Source: Mycocentrospora acerina (lineage: Eukaryota > Ascomycota > Dothideomycetes > Pleosporales). From it: a stretch of 64,000 nt of DNA. The first letter of the stretch is position 1, and every line of letters starts with the position of its first letter. The position numbers and the translations under genes are program-made. The notes under the pieces were generated by a model that was not told where the DNA came from, ran no database searches, and was given only the letters and a program-made list of their open reading frames with translations. The stretch spans positions 67,677 through 131,676 of the forward strand of contig JAKUHH010000146.1 of NCBI GenBank assembly GCA_022701365.1. The letters run 5' to 3'. Positions 22,292-33,542 of the stretch are shown in pieces.

Positions 22292-25114
22292 ATGGCCGAA
22301 CATGCGCCACAGTACACAAACTCGCCTGACCAGACGCCCCAGTCGAATCGCCCCCTTACCAAATCCTCCTCGGTGTCCGGCCCATCACCGAGCCTGCGAT
22401 CATGCGTTACTTGTCGCAGAAGAAAGGTCAAGTGCGACAAGCACCTGCCTTGCTCAAACTGCGTGCGTGGTAAAATCGAGTGCGTTTTTCCCGGCCCTGG
22501 TCGTGCGCCGAGAAGAAGCCGAAAACCCCAAGACAGCGAGCTCCTGGAGAGACTGAGACGCTTGGAGGGTGTCGTGTCAAGCTTAAACGCCCAGGTCGAG
22601 GAACACGAACTTGAGGCAGCAGAGCAGAGCAAAGGCGCACCACAAAGTAGCACAAGGGGACCACAAAGCCCTTATCGCGGAGGACGCGACAATGATAGTG
22701 TGTATAGTGGCTCAAATGTGGGCGCGGACGCCAACGTGGAACTGTTGGGGACCCGTTTCGATAGGCTGGTCATTGAGAAGGGCAAAAGTCGATACATCGC
22801 AAATGGATTGTGGACGAGTTTAAATAACGAAGTGGGACACCCTCGAACAGCGCGGTAAATAAGCATCACCACTAACAGGCCTAGGTGGAAGATCTCAAGG
22901 CGCTCCTAGTCGACTCCTCCTCCGAAGACGATGCTAATACTCCTGAATCCGCCCACCATTCATCACAGCATCAAGGATACATCTTTGGGTATAGCTCTAC
23001 AAACGTCGACATACATGCCTTGCGTCCGTCGCCCGAACACGCTCGGCAGTATTGGGAGGTGTACAAAGAGAGCGTGGAGCCCTTGATCAAGGTGTTGCAC
23101 GTTCCTACCTTTGAAATAATATTCCAAGATGCTGTATCAAACCCCGAAAAGATTAGCAAAGTGCTCGAGACCCTCCTATTCAGTATTTACTACGGTGCAG
23201 TCACAAGCTCCACTGACACGGACTGTGTCAATCGATGGGGTAAAGATCGAACAACTCTCCTCAAAAAATACCGCTTTGCGCTTGAGCAGGCATTAGCCAG
23301 AGCAAACTTCCTGTACTGCAACGACATAGTTGTGCTACGAGCGTTTGTCATCTTTCTAGCCGTACTTCGAAGAAACGACAACCCACGCTCGCTTTGGACC
23401 CTGACTGGAATAGCTATACGTATAGCACAAACACTTGGTGTTCACAAGGACGGCATGTATTTTGACCTTCCACCTTTTGAGGCTGAGATGCGCAGGCGAT
23501 TGTGGTGGCAGATCTGTTCTCTTGACGGACGGTCAAATGAAGATCATGGCATTCATTCCATGCTTGCTGTGATGCCCTTTGATGCCAAATTGGTAAGTGC
23601 TATAACTCTTCAATATTGAATCCGGCTGATTAGTTTGTGTAAAGCCTCTTAATATTAATGACTCCGACTTATTTCCTAATATGCTCGATTTACCAGAGGA
23701 GCGGCGAGGCTTTACAGACATGTCGCTCTCAATTTTCCGATATGACATCGCCCTGATTTTCCGGCAGATATCATGTACGCCAAATGAAAGGACTGGAGAG
23801 CCGAGCATTGAAGACTTGACTATTACGGAAAAAGAGAATTTTATCAATAACTGGTACGAGCGTACGAAATCTAAATATTTTACCGATGCCGACATGACCA
23901 TACCTCTGTGCTGGGTCACAGCTACGGTCATGCGACTAATCTTTAGCAAGCTATGGTTAATCGTGTACCATACTCATCAACGTAAAAACGGCTGTAAGAT
24001 TACTCTGATTTTGTCCGGAAATTTATCTGATAATGAAACAGGCTCGTCCCTCCCCCCGGACACGAAAGATAAGCTCTTCGTTACCTCAATCGAGAATCTT
24101 GAGTGTACCATACTCTTAGAGCTGGAACCACGAACCACAAAATGGCGCTGGCATTTTCAGACTTACATTCAATGGCACGCTATCTCATTTCTCCTCTCTG
24201 AGCTTTCGATTCGCACCAAAGGCGTGGCAGTCGAACGAGCCTGGCGCGCCCTCGAACTAACTTCCAGTCAATGGTGGGGCCTGTTGACAGAAAAGTCGTC
24301 GAACCACAAGCAAGGATTAGTGTGGAAACCTATCAAGAGGCTGTTTGCAAAGGCTAGGGCAGCGAGAGAAAAGGTACTTGCTCTCGAGCAAGCAAATCAG
24401 CTGTTACAAGGTGGTCAGCCCGCGTACTACGATCCAGCCAACATTGATTCGATGTTGGCGCCTCCAGCTTTTATCAAACAACCAAATCCTGAGCATCTGG
24501 ACAGCTTGCTTAGGCCACTGGGACCCAGGCTGGGTGAAAGTTCCGCTGCAGAGAATCCTAGCTGGTCTACAGGGACATCGCTACCCACAAATGAAATTAC
24601 CAAAACGGCGGCACAGCCACAACAAATGCCTCGGGTAGAAGTTGATCAGCTCCGTGAGAACATAGATGTCCCCACACCAGTATTTCACGATTTACTAAAA
24701 TTCGGTTTTCACGAATTGGTTGTAGATGTTATGGATAATATGGCCACCGACGGCACTCAAATCGATTCTACTCCGAATCTCTATGAATCCTTCGCCTCGA
24801 ATATGCCACAACAAATTCCCATGAATAACACAAACACAACCTATGATCCTAACTCTACAAACGACACAGGTTGTTTGGGTTTCGAAAAGAACATGAACAG
24901 TCAAAACAGAATGAATGGTTTGATGGGCACGAATCACGTTCCCACGTTCGGCGACCAAATGTTCCCAAATCTGGATATGTCCCCGACAATGCTCAACTCA
25001 GAGTCTCCGACTACGGAAGGCGGGAAGATGGATTGGTCGGTTTGGGATGGTATGTTGAATGAGTTCGGGCTGGACGGACAAAACGGGAACGGGGACTTTG
25101 TGTCGTGGTTCTAG
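22292..25114 (+). CDS. Zn(II)2Cys6 transcription factor with fungal_trans domain
   Basis: Three exons: 22292-22831, 22885-23592 and 23645-25114; the introns are 53 and 52 nt. The product is about 905 aa. The binuclear zinc cluster uses Cys38, 41, 48, 54, 57 and 64 with spacing 2-6-5-2-6, followed by a basic linker and a short coiled coil (ELLERLRRLEGVVSSLNAQV). The fungal-specific middle homology region covers roughly 220-560, including RSLWTLTGIAIRIAQTLGVH and AEMRRRLWWQIC. The C-terminal 200 residues are Asn/Thr/Met-rich with an acidic-aromatic end (MDWSVWDGM, DFVSWF), a likely activation domain. Targets are unknown; the neighbouring hydrolase, lipase and pectin lyase are possible but unproven. 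The first intron's donor (GTGGGA) is weak. Confidence 0.9.
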
Positions 25115-25842
25115 GCGTAGAGGTGAGACAGAAAGTGTACAACAAATGATGTATGATTAGGAGTTTGGGCTATCATCACTCCAGCATGCTAGATTCCCCT
25201 CGATTTTTGTACTATGAATTAGATACCCGTTTTTTGCGCACTGGCAAGCTTGACCTGCTTTTGTTCTGATGCTGGCTGCCCGTAAAATCGACGGTAAAGG
25301 TTGTGTTCAAGATATTACAAACTTGGTTTCGATACCTTAGAGGTATGTGGTAAGTTTGTGCCCTTATGGTCCTTATTCATACGACGATGTAGATGTAGAA
25401 GACGAACGTTGAGAAAGCGGCGCTGCTTCTTCAGTTTAATGCCAGCATAGATCACTACTAAGCACGAACACTGTTTGAAGCCTGCGACTAGACTCAGATG
25501 CTCCATTGTGCCACTGTTGACCATAGTGAGACGTGACAAGGCAGGAGAAGGGAGAGAGTGTTATAGGAGGTGGCGTGCGACTCGGCGAGAAAGGCACCAA
25601 TACATCTACAGTTTCTCTACATTATTCCCGGATAGTATTTCCCCGCTCGAAGCTTATTGTTCATCAAAAACGATATAAGATAGTGTCAAATCACGACAGA
25701 GAGGCCTCCCATTGCTCTTCAAGCGAGGAGCACGCTGACAAATGCTGCCGGGAAACGTCATCGGTCAGCACAAGACATAAATGGGCATGTAAGCAGAGGT
25801 TGATCAAGTTCACAAAGCAAACACCAATAGTTTTCTAAAGAA
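25115..25842. other. Intergenic region
   Basis: 3' UTR of the regulator and promoter of the hydrolase. No gene or repeat is seen. Confidence 0.5.
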
Positions 25843-26900
25843 ATGGCACAAATTCAGGATCAGAAGTTTGCTGAGTTAGGCTTTCAAAGGGCCACCTCGA
25901 AAAGCAGGATTGTCAGTTACCATAAAAATTTGGATAAAGCCACCAATGATAACCCAATATTGGTACTCCTGCATGGGTATCCTCAAAGTGCCTACATGTA
26001 CGCAGTTCTTCAAAAATTCATGTTAAGATCGTCACTAACAGGTGGCTATGGAGATGGCGTCTTGTAGTCCCACTACTCCCAGCCACGGCACCTCTCTTCA
26101 TTCCCGACCTACCAGGCTACGGGAACAGCGCTCCCTCTCCCCGCCACGACAAAATCAGCGTCGGTATCTCAGTACTTGAAGCTCTACAAGAAGTACATAC
26201 GTCTAGCAAGCAGCTTTCAACACTCAACGACGTACATGTAGTCCTCATTGGCCACGACCGCGGGGCTCGCGTAGCGCACCTCCTCCATGTCTCCACTGGT
26301 AACACCGCAGTACAAGGTTTCCTCATTACCGGCCTCGCCCTTCTTGACATTGTTCCCACACTCTCACAATGGCAAATTGGTGACACAGCAGCCGCCCAAA
26401 CCGGCTTCTTTCACTGGTCTTTTCTTGCCAACGTGTCCCTTGCTCAACCCATGATATCCGCTTTTGGCGGCGGAAAATGGGCTACTGAAATGATCAATCG
26501 CTGGGCAGGCACGAATACGTCTGCGCGGGAAAAATTACATAGCGGGGACTCTTTGAGTGTGTATGCTAGTTTCTTTGACAAGGAATCTGTGATTGAAGCA
26601 ACGTGCAGAGACTATGAGGCGGGCGCTACGGCGGACGTAGATTTTGAAAGTAACGCTATCAAGGAAGAGAAGAGGATCGTGGTGCCGTTGTTGTTGGTGT
26701 ACAGTCAGGGGTTTTTGCCGAAGAGGGCAAGAAAGCCGATAAAGGAGGTTTGGAGCAGGCCGTGGAGCGAAAGTACGGAGTTAATTACTGAGCGCCCAAT
26801 TGGCGATGGGGTGGGACATTTTGTTGCTGAAGAGGCGCCAGAAGAGACAGCAAAAGCGTTGGTAGAGTGGTTGGCGGTGCTCAGAAATCGAACAAAGTGA
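25843..26900 (+). CDS. Alpha/beta hydrolase, epoxide hydrolase / haloacetate dehalogenase type
   Basis: Two exons, 25843-25997 and 26042-26900, with a 44 nt intron that restores the frame after MAQIQ...SAYM. The product is about 337 aa. HGYPQSAYM forms the oxyanion-hole HG motif. The nucleophile elbow GHDRGAR carries Asp, not Ser, which points to the dehalogenase/epoxide hydrolase branch of the superfamily. The catalytic His is in GHFVAEEAPEE near the C-terminus. There is no signal peptide, so it is intracellular. The physiological substrate is unknown; such genes often detoxify plant or environmental compounds, which is an inference here. Confidence 0.85.
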
Positions 26901-27765
26901 TCGGGCTAGAAGTATCTTACATTTGAGCTACTTAATAAACAGACATTGTGATCAGGATAGGAAGTGTACGGTGAATAGGATCTACAACTTTGTCTATAGC
27001 TTGTCCTTGAAACCTGACCCAAGAGTGACAATGATACACTCTACATCCTATCCATTTTGTCCCCGATAATTTTGGCCCGATAAACATTATCAGGAAGGCG
27101 AGGGCTACATTAATCATATGAAGAACAGTCGTAATCACAGAATCTTGTGTGTGCCAGAATTGCAGGCCAAGGATACCGAGAATAGATGGCAGCGGGTATG
27201 TGCTGCTAGGGCTGAAACAATCGAGAAGCCATATCAAGCTTTACTAAGCTCTATCAAGCCTTGAGCCGAGGAATCCCTTGATCTTACCTTCTTTAGCGCT
27301 TTCCGCGAACGGCAGCTATAATTTAAAGAGGCTTTGTCTCAGGTTGTCCATGATCTGCGAACGTAGGAGGGAAATTTCGGAGAATTAACCTATTTTTGGG
27401 TAGCTTCGTATATAACAATCCCACAAGCAGTAAGTTGCTCGACACACTACCACAATTTTGGTAGTAACGCACGGGTATAGATTGAGCGCACACCCACTTG
27501 AGTCTGAAACACGGCGTACTTTGTTTCGAACGTCAAAAAGCCATACAGTTCTTTCTCGGTAAATGATGCCGAAATTAAGAAGACATGTATAGTACATTGC
27601 GTTAAAGCGGGGTTAGATTGATTGTGGAGACGGCATTCTCAATAAACCTGTACAAATAGTAAAGTAGATCCTCCTGTGACAATTGTTGCTTTCACTACTG
27701 CCATTGCCTCTCTTTTTTCCATTTCTTACTTTCTTGGCACAAGTTAACTTTTCTTCTTCTTGAAC
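26901..27765. other. Intergenic region upstream of pectin lyase
   Basis: It contains the pectin lyase promoter, including two SYGGRG sites. No gene is seen. Confidence 0.5.
27607..27629 (+). promoter_or_regulatory. Two tandem CreA-like sites (SYGGRG)
   Basis: GCGGGG at 27607-27612 and GTGGAG at 27624-27629 both fit the CreA/Mig1 consensus SYGGRG. They face the same way, are 11 bp apart and lie about 140-160 bp upstream of the pectin lyase ATG. Close CreA pairs are typical of functional carbon-catabolite repression sites in fungi. Binding has not been shown. Confidence 0.4.
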
Positions 27766-28938
27766 ATGAAGGCCATCATCTTTACTGCTCTCGCCAGCTT
27801 GGCGCACATGGCAGTCGCTGTTGGAGTTGTTGGTGCTGCTGAAGGTTTTGCGACAGGTGTCACCGGAGGCGGCCAGGCTACACCACAGTACCCAAAGGAC
27901 ATTACCGAGCTGGCATCTTGGCTAACCGATTCCACGGCACGCGTCATTGTGCTAGACAAAACATTCGACTATACCTCATCTGAGGGAACCGTCACTGGCA
28001 CTGCGTGCGCAAACTGGGGTACTGGCGCTAAATGTCAACGTATCTTGTTAGACGCTTGCGACTCTGGAGTGACTAAAGAAACTGTCACATACTACAAAGC
28101 TGCAAAGTCACCAATCAAGGTTGGCTCAAACAAGACACTCCTCGGCATCGGTAACAAGGGTATTATCAAGGGTAAAGGGTTGAGCTTCACAGGCAAGAAT
28201 GTTATTGTTCAAAACATCCAAGTCAGTGACTTGAACCACAAGTATGTCTGGGGCGGAGATGCTCTCTCGTTCGCCGGAGCAGATCTTATCTGGATCGACC
28301 ACGTCACAACCGCTCGTCCCGGTCGCCAGCACTACGTGTTCGGGTTTACTCCCAGCACGCGCGTCACACTCTCTAGCAACTTCATCAACGGCGCGTCTGA
28401 CTTCTCAACTGGCTGCGATGGCTACCACTACTGGGTTTTCGAGATGGTCGGTACCGGCGACTCCATCACCATGAAGAACAACTACATCACGAAAACGGCT
28501 GGCCGGGGCCCTGCACTAAGTGGCAAGACTCTCCTACATGCCGTCAATAACGTTTGGTACGACGTCAAAGGCCACCTTCTTGAGGGCGGCGAAACCACTT
28601 CCCGCGGCATATTCGAGGGCAATGTCTTCAACAATGTTGAAAACGTTGTTGCAGACTACAAGGGAACACTGTTCGGCTCGCCTGATGCCTCAACCAACAA
28701 ACAGTGCAGCACCGCGCTCGGCAGAGCCTGCGAGGTGAACCTGTTCCAGGGCACTACCACGACGGGTAGCTCGCTCACCAAATACAAAGACACATCTTTC
28801 TTTAGCCAATTCAAGGGCCTAGGTATTGCAAAGGTAGTAGCTGCTACTGCTATCACGACGAGAATTCCGAATGGTGCAGGTGCTGGAAAGCTTGCTGCAC
28901 TTGCGGCGCGGTCATCTTCTGTTCGTTTCAGGGACTAG
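27766..28938 (+). CDS. Secreted pectin lyase, polysaccharide lyase family 1
   Basis: A single-exon gene for about 390 aa. The signal peptide is MKAIIFTALASLAHMAVA, and the mature protein starts VGVVGAAEGFATGVTGGG, the usual fungal pectin lyase opening. The parallel beta-helix region has WIDHVT around the catalytic cleft, the Arg-bearing TKTAGRGPALSG and LLHAVNNVWYDVKGHLLEGG, all family hallmarks that favour pectin lyase over pectate lyase. It should cleave methyl-esterified homogalacturonan by beta-elimination outside the cell. The C-terminus ends in an Ala-rich segment and Arg/Ser residues, as in relatives. Tandem CreA-like sites upstream suggest carbon repression. Confidence 0.93.
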   Translation: MKAIIFTALASLAHMAVAVGVVGAAEGFATGVTGGGQATPQYPKDITELASWLTDSTARVIVLDKTFDYTSSEGTVTGTACANWGTGAKCQRILLDACDSGVTKETVTYYKAAKSPIKVGSNKTLLGIGNKGIIKGKGLSFTGKNVIVQNIQVSDLNHKYVWGGDALSFAGADLIWIDHVTTARPGRQHYVFGFTPSTRVTLSSNFINGASDFSTGCDGYHYWVFEMVGTGDSITMKNNYITKTAGRGPALSGKTLLHAVNNVWYDVKGHLLEGGETTSRGIFEGNVFNNVENVVADYKGTLFGSPDASTNKQCSTALGRACEVNLFQGTTTTGSSLTKYKDTSFFSQFKGLGIAKVVAATAITTRIPNGAGAGKLAALAARSSSVRFRD

Positions 28939-31860
28939 GCAGTCAACATGGTTCGTCTAGTTTGGTTTCAATACAAAGTAGTCTTTGGTTTATATTATTC
29001 GTTGTACATACATTCTTTTTTGGTTAATTTTGTCATAATATGTCTTAAGGACTAGAGTGGCGAGCTCCATATATTGTATATAATTTCATGTTCGTTTTGC
29101 AATTACAGAAACAGTTCTTGATTATATTACCTTCACAAATCTTTCTAGAAATTCAACCTTCTGATGCTTCTGACCCAGGCCGGTGTTTCTTCGTGTTACC
29201 TGCATAATTATTCAATTTTGGCCTACAAACCTGCCTTTTATAAACATAGATTGAGGGGTTGCAGGTAAGAGTACCCATCCTGTCTGTCAAGGGCTAAATT
29301 ATCGATAAAAAAGTCTAAAACACAGTAGCTATTAAAGAGATTTTTTAACTCACATAAAAAATTTATTTTTTGACATTCAAGAGGAGGGCATTCCGGCTTT
29401 GCGTTGGTCTAAATGAATATCTACTCATAGCTTTGGCTGACTTCGAAACAGATACTCCAACCTCTGCGGTCAGAGCCCTTGAACACCGCCAAGACCTCAT
29501 TAGATCAAAGCCGTGTGGAGAGACTTACAAACCCAACACGGGAATACATAGATAGATGAGTTCTGCTCTAATATTAAAGGATATGGCAGACAATAACAAC
29601 AATTTTCACTCACAGTTAGAATTACTTCATAAATGCTACAAAGAGAACAAGTTGAAACTCAATCATTAAGGGCTCCAATGCTTCAGTAGAATATTCCGAT
29701 AGGTGCAAAATATATTTCTTTTTATATGTGCCAAAACAAGCTTCAGTTCAATGAATGTGGCAGGGTTCATGTGGTAGGTCAGGAATGAAACAAGTACTTT
29801 CCAACTATCGAATTTACTGCTTTAGGCGAATTGCTCTGTCTCATGTTGAAAGGGTATCAACTAGCAAGAGTACATAATTGAACTAATCAGAAAAAGTAAT
29901 GCAAAATGGCAAAAATCGTCAAAATGAACCCGTGGACAATTAAGGTAACGTTAAGAAGTTGGCAAAGATGCGCCTATATAGCATCTCTAGCGAGATTTAA
30001 ATAGGTATGATAGTTGGCCAAAAAGGAAGCTTCATGCTGTCTTTCAATCATTTGAGAGAACGAATGAGTAAAAAGATACTGTTGCAACCGAACCCGGTGC
30101 TATCTGGTTGAGAAATTAAGTATGAATGTGAAGTGTTCTTATACGCAAAATTACCGACAAGAAGTTCAATTTAGACAATTCTTTGCAAACCAATACTGTC
30201 ATAGTCTAATGTTTGATTAAATCATGATCATCAGACTAAAAGAACTGATTTCGCATCTTTTGTTTGTTAGACAGAGTCAAAAAAGATCATTGTTGATTGA
30301 CAAGCATCTAGTTTTTTTGTATTGGCTTCACCATTGTTCAACTCGGAAGTAGGACTACAACCCATGAAGACAGCTAAAATTATCTTGCCTCAAGATATCT
30401 CGGATTTGAATTCCACCATCTTCTATGTAGAAAGAGCAGTCAATTTATTTAATCAACTACATTTGATAAGTTAAGAGCGGTTGTTGATGAAGCAAAGTTA
30501 GGCGCACTTTACTAACCTTGTCCAGGATAATGATTCCACCAAACAGCCAACAGTATCAACTCTCATCGCTTCGACTACGATGAATGTCGCTGTGAGATTA
30601 ACTCTGGAGTGGCGTATGAATTATAATTGCAGCAAGGTATTCGGAAGTGAAACAATGCAGCAACAACGAACAACCCTAAGCCTCCTTTGTCTAGAAATAC
30701 ATAATCCAGCATCTCCCAAATAATCAAAAGCAAATACCTCGAGAAAATCCTACAGGAATATTCTCTACACCTTTGATATAAAAAACGCTCATTAACCGTA
30801 TTTTCCCTGTCTAAATTCAGATGGCAAACATTCTTTGAGCATCAGTTTGTTTGAACGTCAAATCCAATCTTTGCTCTTCACACACAAATCAAAGCAAAAC
30901 AAGCAATACAACGTAAAATTAGAAGCCGTTCAGAATTCTACTACCTAACCATTGATCTTGAATATCCGTGTGCACCTTTCCTGCCAGTCACCACTGATCA
31001 CCAAAGGTAAGTCCTATAGTCAAGCTACCACCCACCTACCTTGAATACAACCCCTGTTCCTTCTCCCAAGAAACTATACTCCCTGCTAGACCAGCCACAG
31101 TGAAAACCCACACTCCATTTCCATTCTTCATTCTACATACCAAGAGAGACAGCGAAACTAAATCAAGAAAGCACCACCTTACCGAGCCGCACTTCTAAAA
31201 TCCAATTAGCCCCTCATGTATATGTTCATCTACTTAAGATGACGATAAAACAGACCTTGTAAAGACTTGATCAAGCTGCAAATTGAATAATTAGTCTCTA
31301 GATTGACTCCAAGAAAAATAACCACGCCAACGCATTCTTCTTAACAAGACGCTTATTCACACAACCATTTACACATAAATAGATCTCTATTTACCCCCTC
31401 CCATTTCCTTGCTGAAACAGGGGAAATAACTGAAGAGGAACTACCAGGAGCTTAGGCGTCATACTAGGGAGCTCCAGTATTAGAACCAGGCTATGAAAAC
31501 CTCCTGTCCAACAATGTCTAATTCTTTTCGTCAGTTTGAAATTTGACAGCCAGTCAGCTGATCAACCAAAGAGGTCATTTTATGTTCTCATTTTGCTACT
31601 TTTAACGCAGTTAATAATTAGATTTAGTTTATATTTGTACACCCTTTAATCGTACGCAACTCGTTTTTTCCTTTCTCATTTTTCTACAAGCTCCCACCTA
31701 TCTACTAGACGCTTCTCTTCCTACCTCTCTTTGTCCCAGTACCGCATTTTCTTTCCTATCTTTTTGTTTATTTTTAAAAGATAAAAGGGCTCTTCGTAAG
31801 TGTATAGATAGTGAAGAAACTCTATAATCACCATCAACTAACACTGTAACGAGACGATGA

Positions 31861-31906
31861 CTCCTCATCTCTTCTTTCATCTCTCCCCCCTCCCCCTCCC
31901 TCTTTT
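31861..31906 (+). repeat. Polypyrimidine tract
   Basis: A run of 46 bases with only two purines, including CCCCCC and CCCCC blocks. Tracts of this kind can adopt triplex (H-DNA) structure or mark a transcript leader. Confidence 0.6.
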
Positions 31907-32900
31907 ACAAAACTCCGAAAAAACAATCATACACATTACAAGCTTGCCAGAAAAAGAAGAGAAGCTAACCTTCACCCCCCGCAACACCAAACAGGTCTCT
32001 TAGTAGGCCGTAGTAAAACACCCGTGTCACCCAATCCGCAACAGCACAAAGCTACGTAGATTTAACCCTAAAATTAACCAACTTACTATATATAGCAAGA
32101 CTGCCGCATGACACAGCGCTCAACCTTTCCTAAGCCCAACTCACCTTGATCTCTCAGCTTAAACTACACTTACGAAACCTTTCTTGGGATCTACCAAGGA
32201 TATGTGTTTTTGGAACTCCATATAGTACATGTTAACAGGATCTCTACTGCCATTTAACGTAGGAGTTCTTGCGTAGGCTTATATCAAGCTGTATACTTAA
32301 ATACGCGTATACAGCTACCCAGACATTTACCAAGGGAATTCTCTTTTTTTTTTGGTGTTGAAGTAGTGAGATGAAATTCTTTGCGCACTTCCATTCTGAC
32401 TTGGTTAGTTACCTGATTCGCGAAATGCTTAACTTTTTGATGGAAGAAAACTGGAACTTCTTTAATTGGGAGTTTTTTCCTTTTCTTTTTTTTCAACCTC
32501 GTTCTAGGTATAGTGAATCTATCTTTGCTAGATTTGTTCTTAACATGTAGTAGGGTGTGCATGTGTGTGTAGAGGTAGAAAAAGAAAAATTAACATAATT
32601 ACATGTATATACATATATAATTGTTCTCATTTTATTTTCGTAACATAACAATGTACACTTCAAAATGCTTTTTTTTTAAAAAAAATGCAAACCAAAAGGA
32701 GAGAAAGGAAAGAAAAAATAAACCAGGTGCAAGGAAGGACAGATATACAAAAAAAAAGAAAAAAAATTGTATTTTTACAACTTCTTCTTCTGCCAACGAG
32801 TACATACATACATGTATTTTCTCAGCATCTCCATCAAGCACTTTGATGAAGATAAAAAGAAAATTCCCTGAGTTGAATAAACCTCGTTGCAATATAATAT

Positions 32901-32955
32901 AGTATAGTATAGTATAGTATAGTATAGTATAGTATAGTATAGTATAGTATAGTAT
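32901..32955 (+). repeat. AGTAT pentanucleotide microsatellite
   Basis: Eleven perfect AGTAT units, followed by degenerate units to about 32972. A perfect array of this length is likely to vary between isolates. Confidence 0.9.
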
Positions 32956-32974
32956 AATACAATATGATATAGGA

Positions 32975-33412
32975 AGCATGAGCATGAGCATGAGCATCAT
33001 AAGCCCTCATTTCCTTCCTATCCTGTCCCACCCTACCCTAACCTTTCTTATCCCACTTTACCCCGTTCTTTACAATCCCATTCCATTCCATTCCGTTCCA
33101 TCCCATCCCATCATATGTCCAAATCCACGGGAGGTGGCATGTGTATATATATAATTCTTCATCCATCCATCCATCCATCCATATATCCATCTCGACACGA
33201 ACCGACACAAGTCGACATGACTGGCGAGGGAAAAGAGGTAGAAAAAGAAGAACAAGAAGAACAAGAAGAAAAAGAAGGAAGATGTAGAGAGAAGAAGAAA
33301 AGAAGAAGAAAACACCAACAACAGACAAACAGTCAAGAGTACCGTATCCAACACCGTTCCCCCCTCTTGTCTCGTCTTGTCTTGTCTTGTCTTGTACTGT
33401 CTTGCCTCATCA
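32975..33412 (+). repeat. Cluster of five more simple repeats and purine tracts
   Basis: In order: GAGCAT units at about 32975-32998, CATTCC/CATCC units at 33076-33113, ATCC units at 33161-33181, a GAA/CAA polypurine-rich stretch at 33238-33312 and CTTGT units at 33365-33404. All lie within 450 bp, directly downstream of the SPA2 stop. Confidence 0.75.
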
Positions 33413-33542
33413 TGTGTTGACTCGTCAACGTGAATCGAAGCGAATAAAACCATCCCAAACCGCCCCAACCATCCAACTACCAAAAAAATCCTCCAAGCCC
33501 CTGACTCGCATATACACCCAACCCTGTCAAGGAACGACGAGT

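Larger units (their letters stand above)
28939..33542. other. 4.6 kb AT-rich gene desert
   Basis: No credible coding region was found on either strand. The left part is generally AT-rich. From about 30.9 to 32.3 kb the plus strand is strikingly poor in G compared with C. The right end, 32.3-33.5 kb, is a dense series of simple repeats. No terminal repeats or transposon protein fragments were recognised. The segment ends at the SPA2 stop codon. Confidence 0.6.

Noticed and set aside
32901..33412. CRISPR-like array or centromeric satellite
   Set aside because: The units are 4-6 bp simple repeats without spacers; this is a eukaryotic microsatellite cluster.
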